Origin: Clostridium septicum
GTDB taxonomy: Bacteria; Bacillota; Clostridia; Clostridiales; Clostridiaceae
Assembly: GCF_003606265.1 (NCBI RefSeq)
Contig: NZ_CP023671.1
Span: forward strand, 682,001-746,000
Direction: 5' to 3'
DNA length: 64,000 nucleotides
In this document: positions 1 to 8,743 of the stretch, in pieces
Layout of the letters: each line of letters opens with the position of its first letter
Numbering within the stretch: position 1 is the first letter of the stretch
Program-made: the position numbers and the translations under genes
The notes under the pieces: model-generated
Database searches by the model: none
Told to the model about the DNA's origin: nothing
What the model saw: only the letters and a program-made list of their open reading frames with translations

Positions 1-167
1 CACATTTCTCTTTTAGCTACAAAGGTTTCTCCTAAAGTACTTAAAACATCTACAAAACTCATATCTGAAACAAGTCCTGTTACAATTCCTGCTGATATAA
101 TAACTGCAATTGTATTTAGTTTTAATGCAAATCCAATTATTATGATTAAAATTCCTATTAGTGCCAT
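1..167 (-). CDS. DUF969 family protein, N-terminal part (5-oxoproline transporter subunit type)
   Basis: The reading frame begins at 167 and runs off the left edge, so only the first 55 residues are visible. It opens with a membrane segment (ALIGILIIIIGFALKLNTI) and a second one rich in Gly/Ile/Val, then SFVDVLSTLGETFVAKREM. This matches my memory of the start of DUF969 proteins, which with DUF979 form a predicted 5-oxoproline uptake system. A second ATG lies two codons upstream at 173, but the GGAG site sits 6 nt before 167, which decides the start. The partner gene, if present, lies outside the window. The family call rests on the N-terminus only. Confidence 0.6.
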   Translation of the reverse strand, partial: MALIGILIIIIGFALKLNTIAVIISAGIVTGLVSDMSFVDVLSTLGETFVAKREM

Positions 168-212
168 ATTCATCTCCCTTTCATAATTGTATATTTTATG
201 TTTTATTTATCC

Positions 213-251
213 ATTATACATATTTATTTTGAAAATTTCTACAGAAATTTT
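213..251 (-). promoter_or_regulatory. Promoter and overlapping inverted repeat upstream of the DUF969 gene
   Basis: On the minus strand a perfect TATAAT (213-218) stands about 45 bp before the start at 167. A TAGAAA hexamer lies 17 bp further upstream. The near-perfect palindrome AAAATTTCT-AC-AGAAATTTT (232-251) covers that -35 region, the position expected of a repressor operator. The rest of the 168-453 gap is AT-rich and shows no other structure. Confidence 0.4.
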
Positions 252-453
252 GCCATTCTACATTTTATTTCTCTATATTTATAGTTAAATTCTTAAAATT
301 TCATTCTATTTTTTAATAATTATGTATTTTATAAAATAATATATTCTTACTACCTTCATTAATTAATCCATGTATATTTACTAAGTATACAAATATAAAT
401 ATTTCTTCTTAACAAGTCTAAACTACCCTTTATAATCATTACCCTCCTTATCT

Positions 454-1389
454 TTAAGATTTAATAATACTATTTAGAACCATACCAATTACTACTAAAA
501 TTATTCCAACTATTCCTATAGTTGTTGGAATCTTATCATTTAATATAAATATCCCTCCTAAAAGTGTAAATATTACTTCCCCAGCTTGAGTTGATTCTAT
601 TATTGCTATTTTATGTGCATTATTACTTACCATATCAGTAGCTTTAAAAAATAGTATAGTTGCAATAACACCTGAAAACATAGCAACAATAAAGGATTGA
701 ACTACTTGTCCCTTGCTTGGAAGTCCTACAATTATTGTGCCCCAAATTGATATAAATAACCAAAAAGGTATACTACATAATGTCATTCCAAACACTCTTT
801 GAAATGTAGTAAATTCATTTTTGCAAACTTCCATCATTTTACGATTGCCCAGTGGATAAGCAAATGCAGCTATAACTACAGGCATAATTATTAAAAATGT
901 TCTACCTATTGAAATATCTTTTGCTTCTTCAAACATCATAATAAATATTCCTAATAATATTATTGATGACATCATTAAAGATTTTTTAGGAATACTATTC
1001 CTTACATATACTACATTTTTTCCAACTTCTATTTTTTTAGTAAATAATGGTGTCATAATTGCACCTGCTACTATTGTTATTTGCCAAGTTCCTGCAACTA
1101 ACCATGAAGCGCCGTATTCTGATGCAAAGCTAAGTGGTGCATAAAATAATCCAAATCCTACTGTACTCCAAATAATCCATTGAATAGGTCTTTTAAAAAT
1201 ATCTTTTATTACAGGATTTAACTGATTATTTAAAATCATAATAATAAATAAAATTGGCAACATAAAAATATATCTAAGAGATGAACTCCATATCCAACTT
1301 CCTCCTTCAATATTTATTTGCCTATTTAATATAAATGTTAACGAAAAAAATAGGGATGCTCCAATACCAAATAAAATTGCTTTCTTCAA
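454..1389 (-). CDS. DMT-superfamily multidrug/metabolite exporter
   Basis: A 311-residue integral membrane protein with about ten hydrophobic segments in two similar halves, as in the drug/metabolite transporter superfamily. The N-terminal half contains GIGASLFFSLTFILNRQ and the second half ends with a Gly-rich helix and a conserved DKIPT-type turn. It resembles the multidrug-resistance efflux (EmrE-like) subgroup; the substrate cannot be read from the sequence. It is divergently transcribed from an XRE-cupin regulator 132 bp away, across a shared region with repeated operator-like sequences, so it is probably that regulator's target. No clear terminator follows the stop. Confidence 0.75.
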   Translation of the reverse strand: MKKAILFGIGASLFFSLTFILNRQINIEGGSWIWSSSLRYIFMLPILFIIMILNNQLNPVIKDIFKRPIQWIIWSTVGFGLFYAPLSFASEYGASWLVAGTWQITIVAGAIMTPLFTKKIEVGKNVVYVRNSIPKKSLMMSSIILLGIFIMMFEEAKDISIGRTFLIIMPVVIAAFAYPLGNRKMMEVCKNEFTTFQRVFGMTLCSIPFWLFISIWGTIIVGLPSKGQVVQSFIVAMFSGVIATILFFKATDMVSNNAHKIAIIESTQAGEVIFTLLGGIFILNDKIPTTIGIVGIILVVIGMVLNSIIKS

Positions 1390-1412
1390 CTCTATTCCTC
1401 CTTATTTTATAT

Positions 1413-1458
1413 GTTATATTGTAAAATATACGTTATATTGTATAATATATATTTTACA
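1413..1458. promoter_or_regulatory. Divergent control region with tandem 19-bp repeats
   Basis: The region between the exporter and the XRE-cupin gene holds two tandem 19-bp copies, GTTATATTGTAAAATATAC (1413-1431) and GTTATATTGTATAATATAT (1432-1450). An inverted repeat TTGTAAAATATA (1419-1430) / TATATTTTACAA (1447-1458) spans them. The adjacent regulator is the likely ligand. TATAAT-like hexamers inside the repeats could serve both promoters. Confidence 0.45.
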
Positions 1459-1521
1459 AAATCAATCTAATATTATAAAATAATATCTGTTAAAACATAC
1501 AAATTCTAATAGGAGATTAAA

Positions 1522-2079
1522 ATGAAAGATTTAAATTTAATTATAGGTAATAAACTTAAAATCATAAGAAATACGCGTAATTTAACCTTAGATGAAGTCT
1601 CTAAAATAACAGGAGTTAGTAAAGCTATGCTTGGTCAAATAGAGCGTGGTCAATCAAACCCTACTGTTTCTACCCTATGGAAAATTGCAAATGGTTTAAA
1701 AGTATCCTTTTCTTTATTTATTGAAGAAAATCAAAATGATCTTCAAATAATACATCAAAATGAAGTAACACCAATAATAGAAGATAATAAAAAAATGAGT
1801 TTGTACCCAATCTTTCCTTTTGATGTTAATAAGGGCTTTGAAATATTCACCATAGAACTTAATCCTGGATGTAATCATATATCTAATCCTCATAATGATG
1901 GGGTAGAAGAATATATAATAGTTACTGAAGGGGAAATTGTTATTGATATAGATTCAAAGTCCTTTGAGTTAAAAAAGGGAGATTCTATTAGATTTATAGC
2001 TAATAAATCTCATACATATAAAAACATAAAAGAAAATAAAGCAGTATTTCAAAATATAATAAACTATTCTAAAATATAA
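1522..2079 (+). CDS. XRE-family transcriptional regulator with C-terminal cupin domain
   Basis: 185 residues. Residues about 5-65 form an HTH_3/XRE domain (IRNTRNLTLDEVSKITGVSK, then QIERGQSNPTVSTLWKIA). Residues about 105-182 are a cupin barrel with HNDGVEEYIIVTEGEI and GDSIRFIANKSHTYKN. This architecture is typical of repressors that sense a small ligand in the cupin, such as amines, amino-acid derivatives or drugs. The AGGAG at 1511-1515 is 6 nt before the ATG. It faces the DMT exporter across a repeat-bearing intergenic region and probably controls it and itself. The gene ends at a bidirectional terminator. Confidence 0.85.
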   Translation: MKDLNLIIGNKLKIIRNTRNLTLDEVSKITGVSKAMLGQIERGQSNPTVSTLWKIANGLKVSFSLFIEENQNDLQIIHQNEVTPIIEDNKKMSLYPIFPFDVNKGFEIFTIELNPGCNHISNPHNDGVEEYIIVTEGEIVIDIDSKSFELKKGDSIRFIANKSHTYKNIKENKAVFQNIINYSKI

Positions 2080-2174
2080 ATTTTTATAGCTGTAATCATA
2101 TTAGTATTAATTACAATTACATTATATTAAAACTATAATTTAATAATTATTTTTGAAAAATCACAAAAAACAGC

Positions 2175-2213
2175 CCCTAGTAAACTTAATTTTTCTTACT
2201 AGGGACTATTTTT
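2175..2213. terminator. Bidirectional intrinsic terminator
   Basis: A 9-bp perfect stem CCCTAGTAA (2175-2183) / TTACTAGGG (2196-2204) is followed by ATTTTT and preceded by an A-run. It sits between the convergent XRE-cupin and DUF2812 genes. Confidence 0.8.
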
Positions 2214-2237
2214 ATATACCTTTAATAAAATAATATA

Positions 2238-3434
2238 TTATTCCTTAAATACTTTTTCATAAGATTTATTTAATAGTTCATCTTCACTTAAAATTTCATT
2301 CCAATCATTAATCTCAATAATTTTATTATCTGAGAACATTAAATAAGTATTTCTATCTTCTTTTTTATAAACTTGTATTTCCGATGGAAGATTTGTTTCC
2401 TTTTTTATATATTTTATATTAAATTTTTTTAACCAATCCATCTTCTTATTAACAACATACTCTACAGTCCATTTATAATCACTTTCAAATAAATCATAAC
2501 TTAAATCAATTCTTTCTCCTTTAACACTATAATATAATGTAGATGCTAAAATCCCCTTTTCTTCATCAATATGCTTACCCTCATCATTTATACTCTTATC
2601 ATTAAAATCATTTAAAACTATTGGATAATTTTCCTCTTCAATTTTAGTATCACTTGAATTAATTTTTGAAAAAACTTCACTAAAAACTAATACGTTAATC
2701 CCAATAAAAATAATTATTGTAAAAACAACATAAACTATTATGTTTAAAGTTTTTTTATCTTTACAATTACTTCTACTTATAAAATTCATTATTATAGATA
2801 ATAAACCTGTTGCTAATAAAATTAATACTAACAATTTTAACATATATGCTTCTCCACTTGTCCCCATATATATAATTAATGATAGCATTAATAGTATACT
2901 TATATTATTAAGAACTAATCTAACCTTCATTGCTTTAAAGCAGTTATATGACACAACATCTCCTTTTTTTAAAGCAACTTTACCCTTAACACCCCAAATA
3001 ACAAAATTAACTACGCCTATTACTCCATGTATTATAAATATAGATAAAATAAATAATAAAAATATTTGTATATCATTTGCTAAAAAGTTTACATTATAAC
3101 TTCTAAATATGGTTATATATTGAATATATACAACTGATAATATCATAATTAAACTTGATAAAACATGCTTTAAAGATGCTTTAAAAATACAATTAAACTT
3201 TTCCTCTTCATCAGTGTGAATAGGATTATTACTTAAATCACTTTCACTGCAATAAATTTGTATTTTTTCTCTTTCGCAAACAAATTCCCATCCTGCTGCT
3301 TTACAATATTCTCTGTATTCTAATGCACTCTCACTATTTTTGCCATCAAAAAATGATATCTTATCCATTATATCTACTGAATATTTTATTTTCTTAGGTT
3401 CTATTCTTTTAAACTTCAATAGATATCCTCTCAT
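2238..3434 (-). CDS. DUF2812 membrane protein
   Basis: 398 residues. The N-terminal part (about 1-85) is a soluble DUF2812-type domain with AAGWEFVCEREKIQIYCSES and a PIHTDEEEK turn. It is followed by five or six hydrophobic segments (about residues 95-255), then a soluble C-terminal domain of about 140 residues. DUF2812 proteins are of unknown biochemical role. In Firmicutes they often accompany PadR-type regulators, but none is visible here. The gene lies downstream of a PH/SHOCT protein and is separated from it by a terminator-like stem, so it probably has its own promoter. Confidence 0.7.
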   Translation of the reverse strand: MRGYLLKFKRIEPKKIKYSVDIMDKISFFDGKNSESALEYREYCKAAGWEFVCEREKIQIYCSESDLSNNPIHTDEEEKFNCIFKASLKHVLSSLIMILSVVYIQYITIFRSYNVNFLANDIQIFLLFILSIFIIHGVIGVVNFVIWGVKGKVALKKGDVVSYNCFKAMKVRLVLNNISILLMLSLIIYMGTSGEAYMLKLLVLILLATGLLSIIMNFISRSNCKDKKTLNIIVYVVFTIIIFIGINVLVFSEVFSKINSSDTKIEEENYPIVLNDFNDKSINDEGKHIDEEKGILASTLYYSVKGERIDLSYDLFESDYKWTVEYVVNKKMDWLKKFNIKYIKKETNLPSEIQVYKKEDRNTYLMFSDNKIIEINDWNEILSEDELLNKSYEKVFKE

Positions 3435-3507
3435 ATTTAAGAACTTCTTTACTTTTAATTGATATTACATCTACTTTGTCATAATATACATTATAAAAAT
3501 TACTAAA

Positions 3508-3552
3508 AATGGTGTATACAGAAATATAAATTATATCTCCCTATACACCATT
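3508..3552 (-). terminator. Intrinsic terminator after the PH/SHOCT gene
   Basis: An 11-bp stem, AATGGTGTATA (3508-3518) with TATACACCATT (3542-3552), follows the stop at 3555 on the minus strand. It has a 23-nt loop and runs into TTTTTAGTAATTTTT. Confidence 0.65.
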
Positions 3553-3554
3553 AA

Positions 3555-4091
3555 TTATAAGCCTAAGAGTTCTTTTTTCTTTACATTAAATTCTTCTTGT
3601 GTTAATGCTCCCATATCTAATAATTGTTTATATTTAATTAATTCATCTGCAGCAGATTTAGTATTTGCCACTTGAGTCAATGGAGTTGTTTTAGACTGTT
3701 TATATATTTCCATCTCTTTATTAACTGCATCAGCAAAGAAACTTACTGTTATATTAGGCACATTTTCTATAGTCCTTGTGGTTGTTCCATCTGTAATAGA
3801 TATTTTACCATATAAAAAGCCTTTACAATGTGATATACTATTAATTCTATCTAAAGGAATATCTATTAATTCTAATCCATAGATTATACCTTTATCTAAC
3901 ATTAATACACGCTTATTAGTACATACTATAAGCCAAGTCTTTTTATCTATTAGCCCACTTGTCAGTGCTTTAATATGTTCATCTACTCCAAGTACAGTAG
4001 GTAACTCTTGAATCTCTGCTATAGCTTCATCTTCAACTTTGTAATTTAGAGCTGATATTTCAACTTGAATATCCAGTGCTCTTTGCTTCAT
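3555..4091 (-). CDS. Bacterial PH-domain protein with C-terminal SHOCT motif
   Basis: 178 residues, no signal peptide or membrane segment. Residues about 35-125 read as a bacterial PH-like domain (WLIVCTNKRVLMLDKG, then IPLDRINSIS, FLYGKISI, and TTRTIENV). The last 35 residues form a SHOCT helix pair (KYKQLLDMGALTQEEFNVKKKELL). SHOCT motifs commonly cap phage-like or cell-envelope-associated PH proteins and may mediate oligomerisation; the role is unknown. The Shine-Dalgarno site is weak (GAG directly before the ATG), so translation may be low or the start may differ. Confidence 0.75.
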   Translation of the reverse strand: MKQRALDIQVEISALNYKVEDEAIAEIQELPTVLGVDEHIKALTSGLIDKKTWLIVCTNKRVLMLDKGIIYGLELIDIPLDRINSISHCKGFLYGKISITDGTTTRTIENVPNITVSFFADAVNKEMEIYKQSKTTPLTQVANTKSAADELIKYKQLLDMGALTQEEFNVKKKELLGL

Positions 4092-4290
4092 CTCATTTTA
4101 AAATTTACACAAAATAACACTTAAATATTAAATATATATAATATTATTAAATAAATTCCATTACGCAGATGCGCTTTAACTTATTATATACATTAGTAAT
4201 TTAAACTTATGAAATTAGTAAAAATATTAATAATATCTCAGTAATTTCGAATAGTAATATTACTAAATGGTCTTAACTCACTATAAAAGA

Positions 4291-4339
4291 TGCATTAAAT
4301 GTGAACTATATTTGTTACATAAAGATCCCATTTAATGCA
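4291..4339. repeat. Inverted repeat in a gene-poor 850-bp gap
   Basis: TGCATTAAATG (4291-4301) pairs perfectly with CATTTAATGCA (4329-4339). A weaker stem around an ATAACC/GGTTAT pair follows near 4385-4415. They lie between the PH/SHOCT start and a pseudogene and could be leftover terminators. No intact gene is visible in 4092-4939. Confidence 0.4.
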
Positions 4340-4507
4340 CTTTTCACAGTATTACTTATTGTTAAATTTTTCAATATTATAAGAATAACCCTAGATTTTT
4401 AAATTCCAAGGTTATCTCTTTATAACAATATTTAAAATATTTCTTTTATATTTTTAAGTTCTATAACTTCACTTTTATCCTTAGTACACACATAAATCAA
4501 ACTGCTT

Positions 4508-4755
4508 CTATTGAACATTTTGACTCTTTATTTCTGATTCTAAATTAGCTTTTTTGCTATTTAAATCTTCTAAAGCACTTTTTTACTTTCTAGTAACCTC
4601 TTATTACTCTCAACTTTAGAATTTATATCTTTTTCTAATGATTTAGAAACTGTTCCTATTCCGCCCATAAAACTTCCAATTATAAATACTATATATATAA
4701 TTATTATTTTTTTAAATTCTTCTTAAACAAATTTACTATTCTCCATTTCTTCCAT
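4508..4755 (-). pseudogene. Decayed small membrane-anchored coiled-coil protein
   Basis: An ATG at 4755 starts MEEMENSKFV and meets an in-frame TAA. The same frame then continues EEFKKIIIIYIVFIIG, a membrane segment, and SKSLEKDINSKVESNKRLL, a charged coiled coil, until TAG at 4570-4572. The coiled coil resumes in the next frame (SALEDLNSKKANLESEIKSQ) and ends at 4508. A run of six A where seven would keep the frame marks the second lesion. A stop plus a frameshift argues for real decay rather than a single sequencing error. The parent family is not recognised. Confidence 0.5.
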
Positions 4756-4805
4756 ATATATTAATAAATTTACCTTCTAAAACTTAAGTTAGTTTAGAGT
4801 TTATT

Positions 4806-4877
4806 TTAATTACATTTTGAACATGGTGCTATTCCTTTTTCCCTTGCACTCTTAAGATTAACTAAATTAAACCTTAT
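4806..4877 (-). pseudogene. Possible C-terminal gene fragment with CxxC tail
   Basis: A short open frame without a start ends ...NLKSAREKGIAPCSKCN and a TAA at 4806-4808. The terminal CxxC suggests half of a zinc site and the tail of a lost gene. It is only about 24 codons long, so chance is possible. Confidence 0.25.
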
Positions 4878-4889
4878 AAATAAATATAA

Positions 4890-4922
4890 AAATAGAGATT
4901 ACAAATTGAGTAATCTCTATTT
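4890..4922 (-). terminator. Terminator after the LPETG glycosidase
   Basis: A 13-bp perfect stem pairs 4890-4902 with 4910-4922 (core AGAGATTAC / GTAATCTCT, 7-nt loop), just after the stop at 4940 on the minus strand. It is followed by TTTATATTTA. Confidence 0.75.
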
Positions 4923-4939
4923 TTATATTTCAGCATTTA

Positions 4940-6253
4940 TTATTTATTTTTTCTAATTAGTAAATCTAATCCTATAGAAGATATTAATAATCCAAATAAT
5001 CCTACTGCTACAGCAGGTGTTTTACCTGTCTCTGGCAAGCTTCCTTTGTTAATATTATTACTATTATTGCCCTTATTTGATTCGTCTTGTACTATATCAT
5101 TATTGCTATTTTTAACTAAAACCTTTAAAGCACCTTCTAATTCTTTTTGTGATTTATTAACTTGTTCTAAAGTGGCATTTTTATCATTAAATATTTCTCT
5201 TGCTTTAATTAATGCCTCTTCTAAAGTCTTATAACTATCTACAGTACATTTAGTTGCATCTATACCCTCTGCTTTATTTATTAACTCTTCAAGCTTAGAC
5301 TTATCTGGTATTAATATTAAATTTAAATATGCTTTATTTAAATTATTGTGTGCTAAATCAACCTCTGATTGAGTTGCTTCCTTATTAGTTAATACATTTA
5401 AAGCATTTTTTAATTCAGCTTCTAAAACCTCCCATGTTGATGTTATATACTCATATTTATTTAAACCATTAATTTTATCTACAAGCTCTTGAAGCACCTC
5501 CTTGTTTACATTAGAAATTTCTAGTTTACCTATAACTTCTTGCAAACCCTTAAGTGCTTCATCTACTTCCTTTTGCGTTGTATTTTCATCAGCTATTACT
5601 GAATTTGCTTTTTCTAATGCTTTATTAAATTTTTCTAGAACTGTTGGCGATACTCCTTCTAATGCTCCTTCAGATTTAAGTTTTTCTGCATAATCTATTA
5701 CCTCTTTTAATGCACTCTTATCTACTTCTTCTCCATTTGTAGATAACTTTATTCCAACAACTGAATGAGCAGGAACTTCATATTCCACATTATCTGGATC
5801 AATAATAACTTCACTTTTAACTACATCTACTTTATTTGGTTCTTCTAATGAATTAACATCATACACACCATTTCCAGATAGAGTCATTACCTCTGCCTTA
5901 TTATCTTTTATCTCTGAATTATTTACATCAATTTTAACTTTTACATTTTCTTCTCTATCCATATTTATAAGAAGTACATAAATACTATCCTTGTCTTTAC
6001 TTGTCATTGCATGGATCGTGTCTACGTTATTATAGAACTTTTTATTATTTATAATTTTAGTTTCTATAAGATCATTAGCTATCATATTATTTAATATACT
6101 AAAGACCTTTAAAGAAGGAGTTCCATAAAATCTATAACTTCCATCTGGCTGTTTTATAGATTGTATTAAAGCTTGTTTTCCTGGACCTAATACATCTCCA
6201 CCTGGGAAATCTATTAAACAATGCTTATTAGTAAATGCAGTGTTAAACTTCAT
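4940..6253 (-). CDS. LPETG-anchored glycosidase, C-terminal part of a frameshifted gene (FIVAR repeats)
   Basis: This frame carries the end of the catalytic barrel, a beta-sandwich, three FIVAR-type three-helix repeats (about residues 178-390) and a sorting signal: SLPETG, a hydrophobic stretch and RKNK. Sortase would anchor it to peptidoglycan. The frame is open upstream of Met 6253 to at least 6349, where it spells VAISEFGIFNHPGDVVQSQ, holding the probable catalytic nucleophile Glu of ISEFG. It is therefore not an independent gene but the continuation of 6346-8601 after a 1-nt frameshift in an A-tract. Alone it has no ribosome site or signal peptide. A terminator follows the stop. Confidence 0.7.
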   Translation of the reverse strand: MKFNTAFTNKHCLIDFPGGDVLGPGKQALIQSIKQPDGSYRFYGTPSLKVFSILNNMIANDLIETKIINNKKFYNNVDTIHAMTSKDKDSIYVLLINMDREENVKVKIDVNNSEIKDNKAEVMTLSGNGVYDVNSLEEPNKVDVVKSEVIIDPDNVEYEVPAHSVVGIKLSTNGEEVDKSALKEVIDYAEKLKSEGALEGVSPTVLEKFNKALEKANSVIADENTTQKEVDEALKGLQEVIGKLEISNVNKEVLQELVDKINGLNKYEYITSTWEVLEAELKNALNVLTNKEATQSEVDLAHNNLNKAYLNLILIPDKSKLEELINKAEGIDATKCTVDSYKTLEEALIKAREIFNDKNATLEQVNKSQKELEGALKVLVKNSNNDIVQDESNKGNNSNNINKGSLPETGKTPAVAVGLFGLLISSIGLDLLIRKNK

Positions 6254-6345
6254 AAACTCTATAATATTTGCTGCTATATATATAGCATGAGTTTGTGATT
6301 GTACAACATCACCAGGATGATTAAATATTCCAAATTCTGATATAG

Positions 6346-8601
6346 CTACTTTTTACTTCCATCTGGCCAATATTTTTTTAAGACATTCTCTCGGCTTCTA
6401 ACTTGTGATACAACACTTGTTTCAATTCTTTCCATTATCTTTTCATAAAATAACGGATCATTATCTTGTAAGCTTCCATTACTATGCGAATACGGATGTA
6501 CCGCTACACCATCAAATTTCCCTCCATCTTTACTTGCTTTTTCTGATTCAGCAATAGCTTGCGCTATATTAGAATTTGAATATCCTGAATATACTTTAAC
6601 ATCTGGGTCAACTTTTTTCATTTCTTCATAATAATCAGCCAATCCATCTTTATAAACAGTATATGATACTCTTATATCTGAATTTTTAGGTGGAATTGCT
6701 CCATTTATACCATCACCAAAAAGTATTTCTCCATTTTCATAATTAACTTGCACTACCCTAGCATTTGCATCTGCTTTTTTAATATCTTTTACAATTGCCC
6801 ATTCTTCATTATTTATATATACATGTACACTATCACTTTCAACTGCTTTTGACTTATCAATTTGATCAGTTACATCATTTGCATAACGCATATACTTCTT
6901 TTGATTTGCTGTTCCATCACTAAAATATGAAGCCTTTGACTTATCATTAGATGTATTCCAGTTATCTATCTCTGCTACCTTTTCTTTCACAAATTCTCTA
7001 ACTGCTCCTTCTGCATACATTCTAGCAACATCTAATCCATTTCCTGACCATTGATCTGGACTGTTTTGCATCCAATATCCACATCCTTCGTCAACTTCAT
7101 TACCAATTTCGAATAATTTAACATTATAAGGTTTAGCATGACCATTATTAGCACGTACTTCAGCCCAGTCAATTCCACCATTAGGATTTTCACCTACTTC
7201 GCAATTTAGATATTCTACTAAATCAGCTGCATCTAATGCTGATCCATTACCAAATCCATATACATATATCATTTCTCCATTACTTTCATCAATAATATAT
7301 CTAGCTGCCTCATCTAAACCAAAATTAGGCGTTATAGTTGGTTCATTCCAATTTCCATGAATAGTTGTAATACGATTTTCTACATCCCCTATAGATCTTT
7401 TCCATTGAAATAAATTAGCTACAATTCCACCTGGATATCTTACAGAACCAAAATTTGCACTATTGGATAACTGTTTAAATTCACCATATAAATTTTGAGT
7501 TTCTGGATTGTAACTTCCGTACCCATCCATATGATACCTATGATTTACTCCAAACATATAATCTGGTATGTTTTTAATTATATTATTATAATTAACAGAT
7601 ATTTTTACTGGTAAGTCTTTTGCCGTTTCATTATATATATTAATTAGTGCTTCTAATTCTGTCTTTACTAAGGCTATCTCACTATAAGGTGAATCTATAG
7701 TAATATTTTTTGCTTCTTCAACTTTACTATATAAATCAGTGTACTCTTTATATTCATCTGTTAATATTCCATGTTCTAAAAGCTCTTCAGCTAAATTTAT
7801 TGTATTACCAAGCCCTTCGAAAACAATTACATTTCTATGCTCATTAAATAATGCATCAACCATATTATTATCTGCTGATTTATTATAAATACGAATACTA
7901 TCTATTTTACCTTTAAAAGCATGTCCTGTATCTGTATTTTTATGACATCCAAATTGTAAATCAGTAATACCTCCATTAATTAAAGTTAAATCCTGAATTA
8001 CCTCTTCTTTACGCAACTCTCCATTTGCATATACTTTAAAGGTAATACTTTCATCATCATTAACATTACTTGTTATAATAACATTTTGCCACTGTCCATA
8101 TTCTTCTACTTTACTAGATATAATATCCTTTCCTGTAACATAGCTTCCATATTTTTTATTCTTTAAATATAGTAAGGTTCTCCCAGCCCCTGTTTGTTGT
8201 ATAATATTTATTGATGTTGAATCAGTTGGCTGTGAATTATCGTTATATAGCCATAATGAAACTGTATAATTTTCTTTTGCATTAATTATATTCGGTACTC
8301 TAAAATAACTTTCACTTCCATCAAATTTTAATCCATCTTCTAAAATTCCTTTATCTATAGTTATATTTGTTCCATTATCGTTATTTAATGAACCTAATTT
8401 ACCATTATATTTTTCTCCAAGTGTAGCTAAATTAGTAACTGTCATATTATTTATACTGTCATTCTCAAATGTATAATATCCTAATAGTGAGTCATTTAGA
8501 TCAAAGTCTTTTATAGTATTAGCTGATACCAATTTAAAATTAAAACATGTTGCAACTAAAATAATAGTTGCTAAAATAATACTTATAAATTTTTTATTCA
8601 T
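6346..8601 (-). CDS. Secreted LamG/clan GH-A glycosidase, N-terminal part, truncated by frameshift
   Basis: A signal peptide (about residues 1-28) is followed by a LamG/concanavalin-like domain (about 40-235) and a TIM barrel starting near 315. Barrel motifs are SVRYPGG and FEIGNEVD, whose Glu (about residue 502) is the probable acid/base. The pattern resembles GH51/GH39-like arabinofuranosidases; the exact family is uncertain. The frame stops at TAG 6346-6348 immediately after PDGSKK. One extra A in the run at 6350-6354 would join it to the downstream frame with the nucleophile and LPETG anchor, giving about 1,220 residues. As written, the product lacks the nucleophile and anchor. The start at 8601 uses GGGGGG 4 nt upstream, preferred over 8613. 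Confidence 0.7.
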   Translation of the reverse strand: MNKKFISIILATIILVATCFNFKLVSANTIKDFDLNDSLLGYYTFENDSINNMTVTNLATLGEKYNGKLGSLNNDNGTNITIDKGILEDGLKFDGSESYFRVPNIINAKENYTVSLWLYNDNSQPTDSTSINIIQQTGAGRTLLYLKNKKYGSYVTGKDIISSKVEEYGQWQNVIITSNVNDDESITFKVYANGELRKEEVIQDLTLINGGITDLQFGCHKNTDTGHAFKGKIDSIRIYNKSADNNMVDALFNEHRNVIVFEGLGNTINLAEELLEHGILTDEYKEYTDLYSKVEEAKNITIDSPYSEIALVKTELEALINIYNETAKDLPVKISVNYNNIIKNIPDYMFGVNHRYHMDGYGSYNPETQNLYGEFKQLSNSANFGSVRYPGGIVANLFQWKRSIGDVENRITTIHGNWNEPTITPNFGLDEAARYIIDESNGEMIYVYGFGNGSALDAADLVEYLNCEVGENPNGGIDWAEVRANNGHAKPYNVKLFEIGNEVDEGCGYWMQNSPDQWSGNGLDVARMYAEGAVREFVKEKVAEIDNWNTSNDKSKASYFSDGTANQKKYMRYANDVTDQIDKSKAVESDSVHVYINNEEWAIVKDIKKADANARVVQVNYENGEILFGDGINGAIPPKNSDIRVSYTVYKDGLADYYEEMKKVDPDVKVYSGYSNSNIAQAIAESEKASKDGGKFDGVAVHPYSHSNGSLQDNDPLFYEKIMERIETSVVSQVRSRENVLKKYWPDGSKK

Positions 8602-8743
8602 ATTTCCCCCCATTATTCCTTTATCATTTCATATCTTTTGTTAAATATGATTTCCTCCTTTCTTTTCTATTACTATATTATGAATAATTTTTATTTATAT
8701 GTTTTAAACTGATAAAACTTTATACACTTTTTTTCTTTTATTA

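Noticed and set aside
2740..3099. 119-codon plus-strand open frame within the DUF2812 gene
   Set aside because: It is antisense to a well-supported gene, has low-complexity Ile/Asn composition, no ribosome site and no recognisable domain.
4940..6253. The LPETG/FIVAR frame as an independent secreted gene
   Set aside because: It has no signal peptide or ribosome site, and its frame continues upstream through the glycosidase nucleophile motif, so it is the 3' part of a frameshifted gene.
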